A stretch of DNA of 64,000 bases from Rotaria sordida (Eukaryota > Rotifera > Eurotatoria > Philodinida > Philodinidae): the NCBI GenBank assembly GCA_905250125.1, contig CAJNOL010000147.1, positions 161,277-225,276 on the forward strand, written 5' to 3'. Positions 1 through 12,460 of this stretch are shown here, in pieces. Position 1 is the first letter of the stretch. The number at the start of each line of letters is the position of its first letter. Made by a program: the position numbers and the translations under genes. Below the pieces are notes generated by a model, which saw nothing but the letters and a program-made list of their open reading frames with translations, searched no databases and was not told the DNA's origin.

Positions 1-33
1 AAGTATCGAGAAATATCGAGAAGTATCGAGAAT
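1..33. repeat. Short tandem repeat, ~11-bp unit
   Basis: The window opens inside three near-identical units built on 'gtatcgagaa' / 'atatcgagaa'. The array may extend to the left of the window, so its full size is unknown. Bases 34 to about 630 hold no gene, RNA or repeat that I can recognise. Confidence 0.6.
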
Positions 34-633
34 GTTTCAAGGAAGATGAGACAGTTTTTGTTAGCTTAAAATATTTAATAAAAAGCAAAAATAAAGAGAA
101 TCGTGAGGAAATAAACAGCATCAACGTTAATACTTTCTACTGGTTTCAATGACACGAGAAAGTCGATCACTTGATAAACAACTGTGTGAATCAATTAAAA
201 GCCAACATCCTGATTATTTATGTAAATATCGATAATTCTTATTCATTTTATCTTTGAAGTATGAACCTTTTAAATATGGGCGATTTTTATCTAAGCGTTT
301 AATGCCAATAAATTTATGCTGACAAGCTCACAGTTTCGTCTTCGTCTTCGTCCTCCATCATCGATCATTCTATTACCAAACTCTGGTGATTTTTGATTAT
401 CTTTGTATTGATCTTCCATAATATTATCATAAATTTCTGCATCTAATTCCAAACCATATATGACAACGAAAGATTGATTATATTACTCTTTCATTTTTTG
501 AGCAAAATAAATACACAGAACTATGTAAGAGCAAGTATGCATATGAAAATATATGAAGAAGTTCAAACAAGTATAGAGAAGTTTGATGAAGTAGGAAGAA
601 GTACAAAAGTATACTTTTTCCCCCCTTGACTTT

Positions 634-909
634 AGATTTTCGGAACACTCGTATTTTAATCTGAAGCTTTGCGCATATAGGCAATTTAATTAGACTAGCT
701 TCCATAAAGAAATTTACAAGTTTTGAACAAAATCTTTTCGAGATATAGACTCTTTTCCATGGGTAGTTTATGCAACATACATTTTTTGCAAGCTTCATAT
801 CTCGATAAGATTTTATTCAAAACTTGTGAATTTTTTTATGGAAGCTAGTTTAGTTGAGTTTTCTACGTGCAAAAAGTTTCAAATCAAAATACGAGTTTTC
901 TGAAAACCT
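634..909. repeat. Inverted repeat (hairpin), ~130-bp arms
   Basis: The stretch from 634 reads almost the same as the reverse complement of the stretch ending at 909, with a centre near 775. Both arms contain 'actagcttccata' and 'caagttttga' followed by a 'aaaatctt.tcgagatat' block. No coding sequence is visible. It resembles a non-autonomous foldback or MITE-type insertion downstream of the guanylate cyclase gene. Confidence 0.7.
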
Positions 910-1123
910 GAGACCTCTAGAAAATAGACATATTAAAATTTCGATAGCTTAAGACGTCCCCCCTCAAAAATTGATCTCAGCCCAGGAACATTCAAATTGT
1001 ATTAAATTTTCAAGGTATGCTCGGGCTATAGTGAAGAAACTATGATAAAATTTTCAGCTCTATACTATGATGTTGGAGCGAGATATTGACTAAACAAGGG
1101 TCAAAAATGGCTCATTTGGCAAC

Positions 1124-1433
1124 CAAAATTTCTCTGTCCAAACTCATTCAATATATTTAATTTTTTTTTGTTTGAAAGAGCATGTCAGGATGCATAGAAC
1201 CAGAGATCCCTTTTTTTTAAAGTTCTTACATTTTGAGTGAAGAAAGGGCATCACAAGTTCAATGACTCAAAAAACCCTCAAAAAATAGCGATCTAATTAT
1301 ATAAGTGTCTGCATATATAAAAAAAAAAACAAAGCTTAATTAAAAAAAAGGACTCTTTGGTGTCCTGCGTCTTGACACGCTCTTTCAAAAAATAATTTTA
1401 TTATATAGGATGAGTCTAGACAGAGAAATTTGG
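1124..1433. repeat. Inverted repeat (foldback), ~90-bp arms
   Basis: The left arm (1124–1220) begins 'caaaatttctctgtc' and includes 'gaaagagc.tgtca'. The right arm (1345–1433) is its imperfect reverse complement, ending 'gacagagaaatttggg'. The loop is AT-rich and non-coding. From 1434 to 1960 I see nothing beyond AT-rich sequence and the presumed 3' flank of the cyclase gene; the 68-residue plus-strand ORF at 1601–1807 has no recognisable features. Confidence 0.65.
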
Positions 1434-1960
1434 GATGTACGGTCGAAAAAGCATAAACTGAGAAAAAACAGCTCATTTTTCGAGCAGGGAATGACAAAAA
1501 TCTTCAAAAATTTTTGGAAAAAAGGAGGTGTCGAGTAAAAATTTTTGTCGTTTAAGAAAAATCAAATCACAAGTTATCTTTACATGCATTTATCTCAATT
1601 TTGAAATTTCTGACGAAAATTGACTTTTTTTCAGTGAGGGGAGATCTTAATCCAATGCCAATAGGAATCCAAATCGTTTTAAGATTTTTATTAGAACACT
1701 ATGTAGTATCTATAGATAAAAACAATCATTGCAATTGGAAGAGAACATCTAAGGAGGTTCTCCCTCTTGTAAGATTAAAATGCACCATAGATGGATTTAT
1801 TAAATAATTCACAATTTGATGGTCATTCAATTCTGATTAATTACAATACGAATTGAATTTCAAGACTTTAAAAAAATATTTATAAATATTTATATTCAAT
1901 GGAAAGACAAAACAGTGAGACACAATACAATAAATTATTATAGTACAACAAAATAGAGAT

Positions 1961-4032
1961 TCATACATCTTGATTAGCCACGTTAGTTGAATGTGATTTT
2001 GTTTCATTTTGATTTGTTTTTTGATTCAATAAAAAATATGTACGCATTAAACCTTTGCCTTTAATTTCGATTTCACCTCGTTCTTCAAATACATATTGTT
2101 CTCGATTTTTCAGTCGTTTATATGTATCATCACTTAAATGAATTCGTTCAGGTAAACCAGTCGATTCCATTCGATTAGCAACATTTACTGTATCACCAAA
2201 CATACAATAACGAGGCATTTTCGATCCAATTACAGCAGCACATACAGGTCCTATAAAGCATATTAAATGAAATCATTTATATAACTGACAAGAAAGAGAT
2301 TCTCCTTAAACGATTTTTTCTATTTTTTATTGTTTACAAAGACTTACATAACATTATCTCGTTTTGATATATCAGCTGTTAAATAGCTTTTATGTTATGA
2401 CATGTAAAAGGTAGATTGCTTTTCTCAACAAATTCTGGTTTGTTGAAAGAAACATGATGGATTGAAATGAAGTAAATAGTGTTTATGTCAAAATCAGAGA
2501 CAAATAATAATAGCCAGTAGCCTGTATATACATATGGTTATTATTGAAGCTGAGGTAGCAGGCTTTTAGGTCATAATGGCTATCTGGATGAATAGGATGA
2601 TATTGACGAGAAAAATACAATATACATCCAGATCTAGCAGTCAAAAACGAAAACTTTAAGAGTTTGATCTTATAATGTATAAATAAAATTAACTCCGAGT
2701 ATAAATACAATCTTTAATCTTAAGTCTAAATAATCAACTAATTATAATCATCCTCAAAATATAACGTATGAACTAACTTGGTTTTTTTTCCTGATAATAT
2801 TAATTAAAGTAATTACCTGTATGAATTCCAATGCGTAGCCTAAGTTCAGCGGATGTACGCGGCACACGAACTTGTTGTTTACCTCGAAGTAAACTTAATG
2901 ACATTTTGACAACCTCATTAGGATGCTTTAATAGACGAAACAATTGTATTCTTTAATTAGATAATTACTTTTTTTTTAGATATAAATATTTACTTTGTCA
3001 CCATTTCTTACAGGCGCTCCAGAAACAACCATATAAGCATCTCCAATTGTTTCAACTTTATACACATCAAAATTTTCCAAAAGTGAATCAAATAAAGAAT
3101 AAAGTTGATTCAACATATTACATGTTTCCTTTGGTGAACACATACTAGAAGAATAAATATTCAAAAAAAAAAAAAAAGAAAAAGAATTTCCTTTCATGAA
3201 AATCTTACCTTGCTATACTAGTAAATCCAACAATATCTGAAAAATATACTGTAACTGAATCAAAATATTCAGCTGGTGCTTTTCGTCCATTAATTAAATC
3301 TTTTGCTACACATGGTGGTAAAATTTGATGAAGTAATTTTTGTGTTAAACATTTTTCTTTTTCTAATTCATTTGTTTTATGTTCAAGTAAACGTGAATGA
3401 CGTTTTGCACGAATATATAATATTAAAATACTATAACATAATGTTATTGTTATAAAAATAAATACAATTATAACTAATCCTTTCATAATACATATTTTGG
3501 GATAATGATAACATAAATTATTATAAATAGTTATCAATTTATAATTAGTTTTATTTGACATACTCTCATTTAAGTGAACGAAATCAAGAAAAATCATAAA
3601 TATTAAAAGAAAAGCACTTGTAATTGTAATAAAAATTGCTATAATAACATGTTTAGTTTCAATACGAGGTGCTTTATGAAATTTTTCAGATAGTAAAGTA
3701 GATTTACCATTGGCTTTTTTAAGTGATGATCGTTGTCGTTTTTGTTTAAATGAACTACGCATCAGATAAAATTGACGAAATAATGGAAATGATGATGTTG
3801 ATGAATATTCAGAATTAATCGATGAATTATTCATTCCATTACGACGAAAATTTGATCGATATCGGTGAAGACTAGAATTTGATATACTATTTCGTACTGT
3901 CCATCTTACACTATTTCGTGGTGGCATATTTAATGATGAAGATACAGATTCATTCATTCCATCATGCTGTGGAATATGAGAAACATCACAAAGGAGACCG
4001 GAATTAATACTTTGAGAATCATCATAAGACAT
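1961..4032 (-). CDS. Two-TM membrane guanylate cyclase
   Basis: Predicted to convert GTP to cGMP at a membrane. Four exons (4032–3209, 3144–2994, 2925–2817, 2250–1961) join in frame to 457 residues. The first ~125 residues are Ser/Asn-rich and basic. Two membrane segments follow (about 128–150 and 185–205), separated by only ~30 residues, then a charged helix ending in [10 protein letters not shown] that matches the linker before class III cyclase domains. The catalytic domain shows the metal-site [30 protein letters not shown] and [13 protein letters not shown]. The Glu in KVET and the Cys in RYCMFGD are the guanine-selecting residues, so this is a guanylate rather than an adenylate cyclase. 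The kinase-homology domain and large receptor domain of classical receptor cyclases are absent. The frame stays open upstream of the chosen Met to a possible acceptor near 4065, so an N-terminal exon could be missing. Confidence 0.85.
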
Positions 4033-4069
4033 TTCAAATTTCTCAATTGTTTGTTGGGCAACACTAGAA

Positions 4070-5764
4070 ATTGTTTAATTAATAAGTAAGACAGTGCATT
4101 ATGATACTAATATAACTATAAATATGTTTCTCTCATTTTATTTGTTTCTATTTTGCTATCGTTTTCTATCTTGTCAATAGATTGGATACTAAGTGTTTTT
4201 TTTTCTATGTATTTATTACTTCTTTTTTCTTTCTATCGTTATTTCTATTTATATGTATATATATAAGACCAATAAATGGTTCTAACTTAAGTAACATCTG
4301 TCTTTACATATTCAAAATACGATATGGTTCTTTGCCCATCAGCGGATCAGGAATAGGTCATGTGCATTAAAAAAACATTATATATATATATTTGTCTTAG
4401 TTGTCTCAATGTGAAAGAAAAAGTTTGAATGATATCATATGACAAATACAAATATCCTTTGGGTTTCTTCACTAATTTTTGCCTCCGGAGATTGATATCC
4501 ATATGAATCAAAAAAAAGACAGCGAAGCTTATGTCTTCATGCATTATCAGTAAATGGTGGATGATGTGCATGACTTGATGGCGTTAAACGTCACTGCTTC
4601 TGATTAATGTAGAATTGCTCTAATAGAAAACTTCATTTTAGATGAAGGTCATATACTTGACTGTACTTTTGCTACTTTGCTTATATCTTGTTTCTTTTTT
4701 TTTCGTCCTTGTTCTGTCAAAAGAATAATATGATCTTATTCCAAGTATTTGTATTTATGCGCATTCTATTGCAAAATGGATTATTCGATCTAAAAAACAT
4801 AGTCTAGCTTGTGTTTCTTTACTTTAATTTGATTTCATAGGAAAACATAATGATTGATGTCCTTAAGAGATAATATCAAATTTTATCTAATCTCATTATT
4901 AGAATGATAAAGATGTCTTCAGTCACTTTTTTTAAAAAATTGTTGTCAATCGTCGGAAAATATTTTATGTAAATAACAATTATTTCCAAGCTTATGGTTA
5001 TTATTAATGTATGACAAACAGAATTTAAATGTTTAAAGTCGAAAAAATACATGATAACTATTATCTCTATGAGAATATTACTGTTGATAAGAACGAGTAA
5101 GAAAAACAAAAGAAAAAGATGAGTTAGGAGGTCAACATGCAAGTGAACTATTCGCAAACATATAAATTTCGTCATTCATCGAGTGATTTAAACTATCTCT
5201 ATTGTTTGATTAAAGAACTAGCAAACATATAGATATCTTTTATTCTATTCTTCTTTCGCGTGATGTTTTTTGTTTATCATAAGACAAGTTTATATCCATT
5301 ACGTATGGTTTGAGGAAGGTATAGAGAGTAAAGGTAACAATTATTCGCACAGAAAAAAAAACAATGAATAAAAACTCCAATAATGCTCCAAAAGTAATCG
5401 ATAAATATGTCATATTCTATGCGATGATTGTTTTTCTCATTATAGACATCGCCCTTTTCAATAAGTAATTATCACTATAATAATATAACTCAATCAATTA
5501 ATAACGACGATGATTTTGGTTGCGTCAAAGTCGAGGTGAGAAGAAAATTCAGTCACGCATTGCGGAATTGGCTTGAATTAAATGAGGTTCGAATTGAACG
5601 AGCTATATAAAAAGAATAACAACAGAGAGATACATACCGATCCTTCTCTCTTTGATTAATGAAACAAAATTCTAAATATTGTTGATATTTTCATTCTTGT
5701 TTTTTATTTCATCCAGATCTCCGATCTTGATAATAGTTGTCCAAATTCAACAACACTCAGTTTG
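4070..5764. other. Intergenic, divergent 5' region
   Basis: This 1.7-kb stretch separates the start of the minus-strand cyclase from the plus-strand receptor gene, so it should hold both promoters. It is AT-rich with pyrimidine tracts. I see no convincing exon, RNA gene or repeat. Short ORFs at 4182–4571 and 4876–5175 have no protein-like composition. Confidence 0.5.
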
Positions 5765-7564
5765 ATGAGATGTAAAAAACAAGTACTTCATCCATTTCGT
5801 ACTTTATTATGTTTGGTAAGCCAATTGAATATTTTTCGATATATAAATATATTCTCTTTCTTTCTCGTAAGATTGGTTGGAGACCATTTGGTGCGGATAG
5901 TTTAAAACGTTCTTCAATTTTAATGCGTATTCTTAATATTATCTATCCTCTTTTTATTTTAATATTACTATTATTTAATTACACATATGAAATTATCGTT
6001 TGTCAAGGAAAGTTGAATGTTGTTACAGATACCAAAGTAAGATTTTTGGTTTTTGTTTCTTATTAAATTAAATTGTTCTTTTTTTCAAATAGACTACAAC
6101 AACAACAATTAGTACTACTACATTATCAGTACATCAAAATCATACTGTATTAAATTGGAGTTCGCTTATACCTCCAAAACCTATTCATAAAATTAATGTT
6201 ACTGATGTACACCCACCCGTATGTGGTCATATATTTACTACTTATATAATACCTAATCTATTACATTTTGTTGCCTTTATTATTGGTTTTATATATTTTC
6301 GTGTTACAGAAGGTGAACCAATGTATTCTCTTATGGAAAAAGTAAGAATAATGATCATATATTGAAATTTATTACATTTGTTTTGTTTTTTGTTTTTCTA
6401 CTAAATAGGTTTTTATTCATGGTGATCAGAATATGCGACAATTTAGTCCAAATCGAGTTATTCGACGATTGAAGTAACTAATTTTGACAATATTCTTAAT
6501 ATTCACATTTGTGTACTCTTTTCTTTTTCAATAGAATATTCTTGTTAATTGGAAGTATTTGGGTTCTTATGTCAGTTGGTACGCATGCACTTTCTAATGC
6601 AATGAATGATTTTGCACATCCATTACTTTTTGATAAAAAAAATGAACTAAAAAGGTAAAATTACTATCTTGAAATTGAGAAATTTCATTATATTTTTTTT
6701 TTCTTTAGAAAATCTGTGAGATATACTTTATTTATTCTTGATATTGTATGCTTACTTATCTCAAATTGTATTCATTTGGCTGTTGTTATGAATTTTGTAT
6801 CACATTGTGAAATGGTTGTTTTCTATTGTAAATCAATTCGAACACGATTAGAAGAAAAATCAATACCTCTTCTTGAAGCTATGAAACAAATTGTTGATCT
6901 TCGCTCATCTATTAGCCAATTGAATGGTGCAGTTTCACGAATGATGTCAATATTAGTTGTTTACTATCTCGAACGTACAATACTTGGTAAAATCTTTTCT
7001 AGAAATTAAACGTTTTTTATCAGATTATTTTATTAAACTAAATAATAGATCGATTATTGCTCATTTTAAGATTCTTTTCTTAAAATATTCGTATAGCTTA
7101 GATCATTTAAAATTTATATGTTACTTTTCTTTTTTGTTAAGGTATTATTTTATTTCTGATGAATGAAATCAAGGAACCAATAATGTTTGCCTATCGAATT
7201 TTATATCCTATAGTTTGGTTTGCTATCCTTATACTTTGTCTTGCACAAGTAAATTTTTTTTAAAATTATATATTCGTAAGATTGTTTTTTCTTATGAAAT
7301 TATTAGGCAGCACGAGTAACATCGAAATGTGATAAATTTCATCGTATTAGTCTTGCAATGCGTGTCTATGGTTATCATACAACAAGTTCTACTGAGCTTG
7401 ATGGGTTTCTATTATTTCTTTCATCAGCAAAACTACATGCAAAATTATTTGGATTAACTGTTCGACCGGGTAAAATTATTTCCATACTCGTAACAACTAT
7501 TATTGTATGTATTATTCTTCTTCAAACAAATATTATTCACAGTTCAAATTATTTTATTCTATAA
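5765..7564 (+). CDS. Gustatory-receptor-like 7TM protein
   Basis: Eight exons (5765–5815, 5872–6036, 6093–6341, 6409–6473, 6533–6655, 6709–6986, 7142–7248, 7307–7564) with clean GT–AG junctions join to 431 residues, a usual length for gustatory receptors. The start MRCKKQVLHPF leads into LIGWRPFGADS, resembling the short N-terminus before TM1 in this family. Hydrophobic segments are spread along the chain. The C-terminal exon has AKLHAKLFGLTVRPGK followed by a last TM ending TTIIVCIILLQ, comparable to the insect motif in which a Thr–hydrophobic run ends in Gln. I infer a chemoreceptor or ligand-gated channel of the 7tm_7 / GR-like class; the ligand is unknown. An unrelated multi-TM family remains possible. 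It ends 68 bases from the stop codon of the convergent innexin gene. A partial copy lies at 22.4–23.1 kb. Confidence 0.65.
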
Positions 7565-9990
7565 AAGATGGTGTTTTTTCTTTTTAAAAAAATTCAAATA
7601 AAACATGTCTTTTAAGAAAAAAAGATGATTTACTAGCAAATCAATGAACAAAGATGACTTCGTTTAGAATCATTGTCTTTTTTAGTATAGTCATCATCGT
7701 AAATAATTTTTGTTGTTGTTGTCGTTTTATTGGGATATCTTTTGAGAAATTTCTCTGTATATAAACGATGAACAATTTCTGCTGCAACATAATCTGAACT
7801 ATTTTCTTTAATTAATGATAAAATAAAGAAACCATCAGCTTCAAGATAATCATTAGTAAATGCAAGAATTTTTGATTGATCATTCATTTCATTTGTTAAT
7901 GGATACTTTTTTGAATGAAGACGTTTATGAATGAAATTAAGACGATATTGTGGAGTAATGACATATAACCATAAGAAAAAATCACAAATATTTAGTGAAA
8001 TAACAATAGCATACCAAAAGTAAAGAAATGTAAACATTTGTTGATTAAATAAATTGTGTGGTAAAACACATGGAACAGTATAATCATGAGAACGTTTTGG
8101 ATGACCAAATTCACGAATAGTAAAATCACATAATGTTGTCTTTGGAAATAAACGTGATTCTGTATTCCAATGAATACCTAGATATATTTTAAACAAATTA
8201 TCTCTTATTACAAAAGAGGAATGTTTTATTTGTTTTTTTTTACCTCGAAAAAAACGATCAAGTACTTGTATACCATAAAAAGCAAAATTAGAACCTAACA
8301 TTATACTTAAAAGAAGTATTTGAAATAAAGATACACCTATATACATTAATTTTGTTGTCATATATAAAACAACAAGATAATTTCCAAGATATTTTCCTGT
8401 TATACACCATCCAGTTATTAAAATTCGTTGAATTATATTTAAATGAGTATGTGCTTCACTTTGTCGTCGATGATCACCACAATATTGATCAATACTATCA
8501 ACAATATAATCTAGACACATTTGACGATGTGTTGCATCTGTTGTTGGTAATTTATAATCAAAAGATGATTCAACAAGATCAGATACTTGTATTCCACTTT
8601 TTAATCCAAATGTATTCCATGATATACGTGGTATATAGAATAAAAATGCTTTAACTAATAAAATAAATGGAACCCATTGATAATATAATATTTCACTTTC
8701 TCTTTTAACAGTAAGTGATTGTGGTGTTTTATCTGTATGTTCAACATAGTAAGTATTTTGAACAAAACATACCGATCGAACATATTCATCATAGTTTGGT
8801 GTAAAGAATGCTGGTACCTATTTGAAACAAAAAGAAAATAAATAATGTCAATTAAAAATAAGAGATGAAACATATTAAATGCAAAGAATTTTACCCAACA
8901 TTTGATCTGATCTGTATAAAGACGGTTCATATTAATTATTGCAAAAACAACTAAAATTCCAACAGTATATCGATAGTTAAGCCGATCGGACGTACTATCA
9001 TCATTTCGTTTGCCAAGTATCATAGACGAGGCTTGACCCATCAATGAATGAAAATCCATGGTTTTTTAATCTTAGCTAAAATTCAAATAATGAAAAGAAA
9101 ATTTTTTTCATGCTAGCATTATTATTGATTATCTCACAAATGATATGTAGTAGAATGTAAAAAGAATAAGAAGCTATCTACTAATCGATCATGACATATT
9201 GGCAATAAACTATTTTCTTTCTCAAAAAGTCATCGTTATTATGTTTGCTTATGCGCTATGGCTTGTGCTACTAAAAGAAAACATCAATTGCTCGTTTTTT
9301 TTTCTTTCTAGTATTCTTCTTTTATGCTTAATAGAAAACGAGAAAGAGACAAGTATGGCAATCTTTCTCTCTACGTGTAAGTAATAAGCATAGTGCTGTA
9401 TTTTTCTAGTTTACATCTAACTAGTCAGGAACGATACAAGGATGCCATAGCACAAGATATTATTCATCGTTCTTCTTTCTTATTTTCATTGTATTAAAAG
9501 AGAAAAAGAAATATGACTGCTTATGTGCTCGTTAATTCCACTCTTGCAGTGAAGCACATGATGAATGTAACAAGTATATGAAGACAGGTGTGTAGCGTAT
9601 TGTCTGGTAAAAAATGATTTATATTCAAGATAGGTACTCTATTAAGAAAATTTCTTCTATGAAAGCACGAAGTTGTGTTAATACTACATCCGAAAATAAG
9701 TCGATCTCGTCTGTTAAAGCACTCAAACTTATACTAATTACACATCAAATCATGTTTTAAGTTAACAATACTATATCCTGTTTCAGATCGCAATGAATAT
9801 AAAAATTCTAGTGTCAATTTGATTCGATTCGACTATGATTAAATCGAACAGATGATGTGTTTTTTTACTCTTATATATAGCCTATTGGTTTCAGGCATTC
9901 TCTACTGACACCAATCAGTTCTTTTATATTATCTTGGTAAAGATGCGCTTTACTTAGTTCATTTATTATCTATTCGATGATTCAGTGCAT
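7142..9990. repeat. Duplicated block, copy 1 (receptor 3' end + innexin A + flank)
   Basis: This block is repeated in the same orientation 15,527 bases further on (about 22,380–25,480). The offset is identical at the last receptor exon (7358 vs 22885) and the innexin start (9059 vs 24586). Similarity is very high over the last receptor exon and the innexin. It then fades through the innexin upstream flank; 'taactagtcaggaacgatac' is shared near 9420 and 24940, and 'ttcattatctattcga' near 9970 and 25460. Confidence 0.8.
7633..9059 (-). CDS. Innexin (gap-junction / pannexin-family channel), copy A
   Basis: Subunit of intercellular or hemichannel pores in the plasma membrane. Three exons (9059–8895, 8817–8244, 8177–7633) join to 427 residues. 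The protein has four membrane segments (roughly residues 35, 110, 205 and 300), the innexin hallmark YYQWVPFILL just before TM2, two Cys in extracellular loop 1 (KCWVPAFF and RSVCFVQNTYY) and two in loop 2 (TTLCDFTIREFG and TVPCVL). The C-terminal cytoplasmic tail carries a run of Thr and a DDDY stretch. Met is followed by DFHSLMGQ, typical of an innexin start. The gene is convergent with the gustatory-receptor-like gene, with 68 bases between stop codons. A close, intact paralogue lies at 23.2–24.6 kb; in the last exon I count about nine differences in roughly 181 residues. Confidence 0.95.
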
Positions 9991-12460
9991 ATAAAAGAAT
10001 ATAAAGAAGTTTGTTGTCATAAACGTCTGTTTTCAACATAACAAAAAAGCATATCATTCGAAGCTGTCAACTGTTTGACTCATTTTCTGTCTCTGTTGCT
10101 TGAACAGAAAAGAATGTTAGCATTAATCATGAAATTTGATCAAATAACATAAACAAAAAATTTGGTTGTTATGTTACTAACATCAGTAAATAATTATCTA
10201 TCATAAAAATTTCTGCTGTCTCACCAGACAACAAAATATGCTTATAGCTTTTCTTTTTTTTTCTCTTGTTTTTCTTTGCCAATCTCTATGCATTTATGGA
10301 GATAAATAAGCGAACAGTTTTTTTACCTTCAGCTATGAAAACATTGATACTATGTCATTTTTTATACGCTGGTTTCAATAACAGATAAAAAATTGATTAG
10401 AATAATGGATTTTACTTTAGATATTTTCAGCAGATAATATCAATAAGAGTTTGATTTGTTGCAATAATCGATCAATTTGACAAAATAATTCGTTTATGAT
10501 TCTATATACGTTCATCAATACTTCTATTTATAACTAAATGGTATCAACTAGTATACAAATTTGATTTGTAAATTATTGACTAAAATGTATAATCTTCTGT
10601 GCAGCAAAAGTAACATTTTTTTCAGATTACTATAAAAATTTCATGGTATAGACATGTTTCTCCATATGGTGCACATACAACATAAATAACATGAAAATGT
10701 AACAATATCATCGACATAGATATACTGATGCAAAGTACCATTGTAGTTCTCTAATTCATATATACAGTTAGTTTTTTCAGGCAAAGATGCCTAGTTCTTT
10801 TTTTTTCTCAGTTCGATCAGTATGATTACGAAGTTATTATATATAATAAAGAAGATTATTAATTTGCCATCTTTCGTAAGTGATATCTGATAGCATTCAC
10901 ACTTTAAGTTGATAGGCTTGATAAAATGTTATATACAATATAAATTTTAAATCAATTCTACTTTCTAGAGAATCGAATTAGCAAAACATGAAATGTTTTC
11001 AATTTATGATTAATCGTCAAACGCTTTAATAATTACCAGATAATGCTTGATTTTTCGTGAAATAGAATTTCAATTTAGTTTTCTAAAAAAATTATTTTCG
11101 AATGCACTGAAAAATCGATAACAATTTTTGAAGATGCTTGAAAATTAATTCCAACATCATAGAAAACTAATCAAGATTCTACAAAAAGGGAAAAATCAAC
11201 GTTACTTTTTGTAAAAGTATTTAAACAATAACGACTATAGAATCATTGTTTATTCATATATATAACTCAGTCGATGGTGTCGAGAGTCCATTTTTTTTCT
11301 CTAGCAGCTGCAGTGAGTATGTGAGTTACATAAAGTGTAGCTAGCACATACTGGTCCGTCGTATAATAACGAAAACAAGCAATAAACTACCTTTTATTGA
11401 TCATGAAAGATAGCCAATATTTTTTTTCTGAAAACATTTCCAATATTTCTTGTTGTTTTTGTTTTCGAACTATACACTGATCTGCATATATCATCTTTGC
11501 GTTTAAAATTGATTGTTGACTTTGAGACATTTTTCTTATGACAAAAGTGTTCATTTTATATAATTACACTTCCGCTAGAATTTTTGCGTATTTAATTTAG
11601 TACATAAGAGCAACTTTCTAATAGCTATGATGTTACTTTTGTATAAAACCAGTCTCATTTCAATATAGGCATACGAAAACCTTTGTAAGATAAATACATT
11701 TTCTTTTTAACATTTTTAAAGTATAATATATGGTGTGATGTTTAATTTTTTCTTAATTGTATATATGGCTTTGACCTATTTTTTAGAGTTAAGGCTATTA
11801 GTAAAATCATTATAAAGATGAAGAAACAATTTATTATAAAGCTGAAAAGTGATAATAGATATTTTATTTTCTGAAAAATTTTCCGAATGTGACATCGACT
11901 TCGATATTCTAGAAATGTTCCTATGAATACTACCATGATTTTCTAACTAGCAAGTCAAAGCTTGAATTTCGTATTTTCAAGAAAATAGAAACTCATTGTC
12001 GAATTCGAATGATTATTCCTAGAAGATCCTGTTCTATGTTCTCTATAAACTATTTTCTATTTCACAGTGTATGTTCTAAAAGTTTGCAACGATATTAACA
12101 TTAATAATGATGATTGAAAAAGTTGAATGCTTGTCTGTCAGAAACTACTCATTAATATTACAACGGGAGATACGACAAGAATTGAACTACACCAACATTT
12201 AATAAACAGATCGGTGGCTTGCTCTTCCATTTCGATAATATTTCTGTAGAAGTCATTAGTTTTTGGCGTACATATTGTTTAGGACAGACATGTAAGAAAT
12301 GTCTACTCTGGTCACAGAACTAAGAAAAGACCATTATATTTGTCTCATAGATAGAGAATGCAACATAGATTATGTTGTAACTAATTATGACTTGTATTCC
12401 AACAACTAATTTGACAAACATTACTAGGTTGAGAAACTGCAGAAACTACATGAAATATCA
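9991..12460. other. Gene-poor AT-rich intergenic DNA
   Basis: From the innexin A upstream flank to the next repeat I find no exon-like sequence with good splice sites, no RNA gene and no clear inverted repeat. A minus ORF at 11742–11936 is short and hydrophobic, as AT-rich DNA produces by chance. Bases 9060–9990 belong to the duplicated block and presumably include the innexin A promoter. Confidence 0.5.

Noticed and set aside
5580-5610. Possible tRNA B-box ('ggttcgaatt')
   Set aside because: No matching A-box or cloverleaf stems upstream; the consensus end is not met.
8352-8654. Plus-strand ORF, with a twin at 23,978–24,181
   Set aside because: Antisense shadow of innexin exon 2; conserved only because the innexin is.
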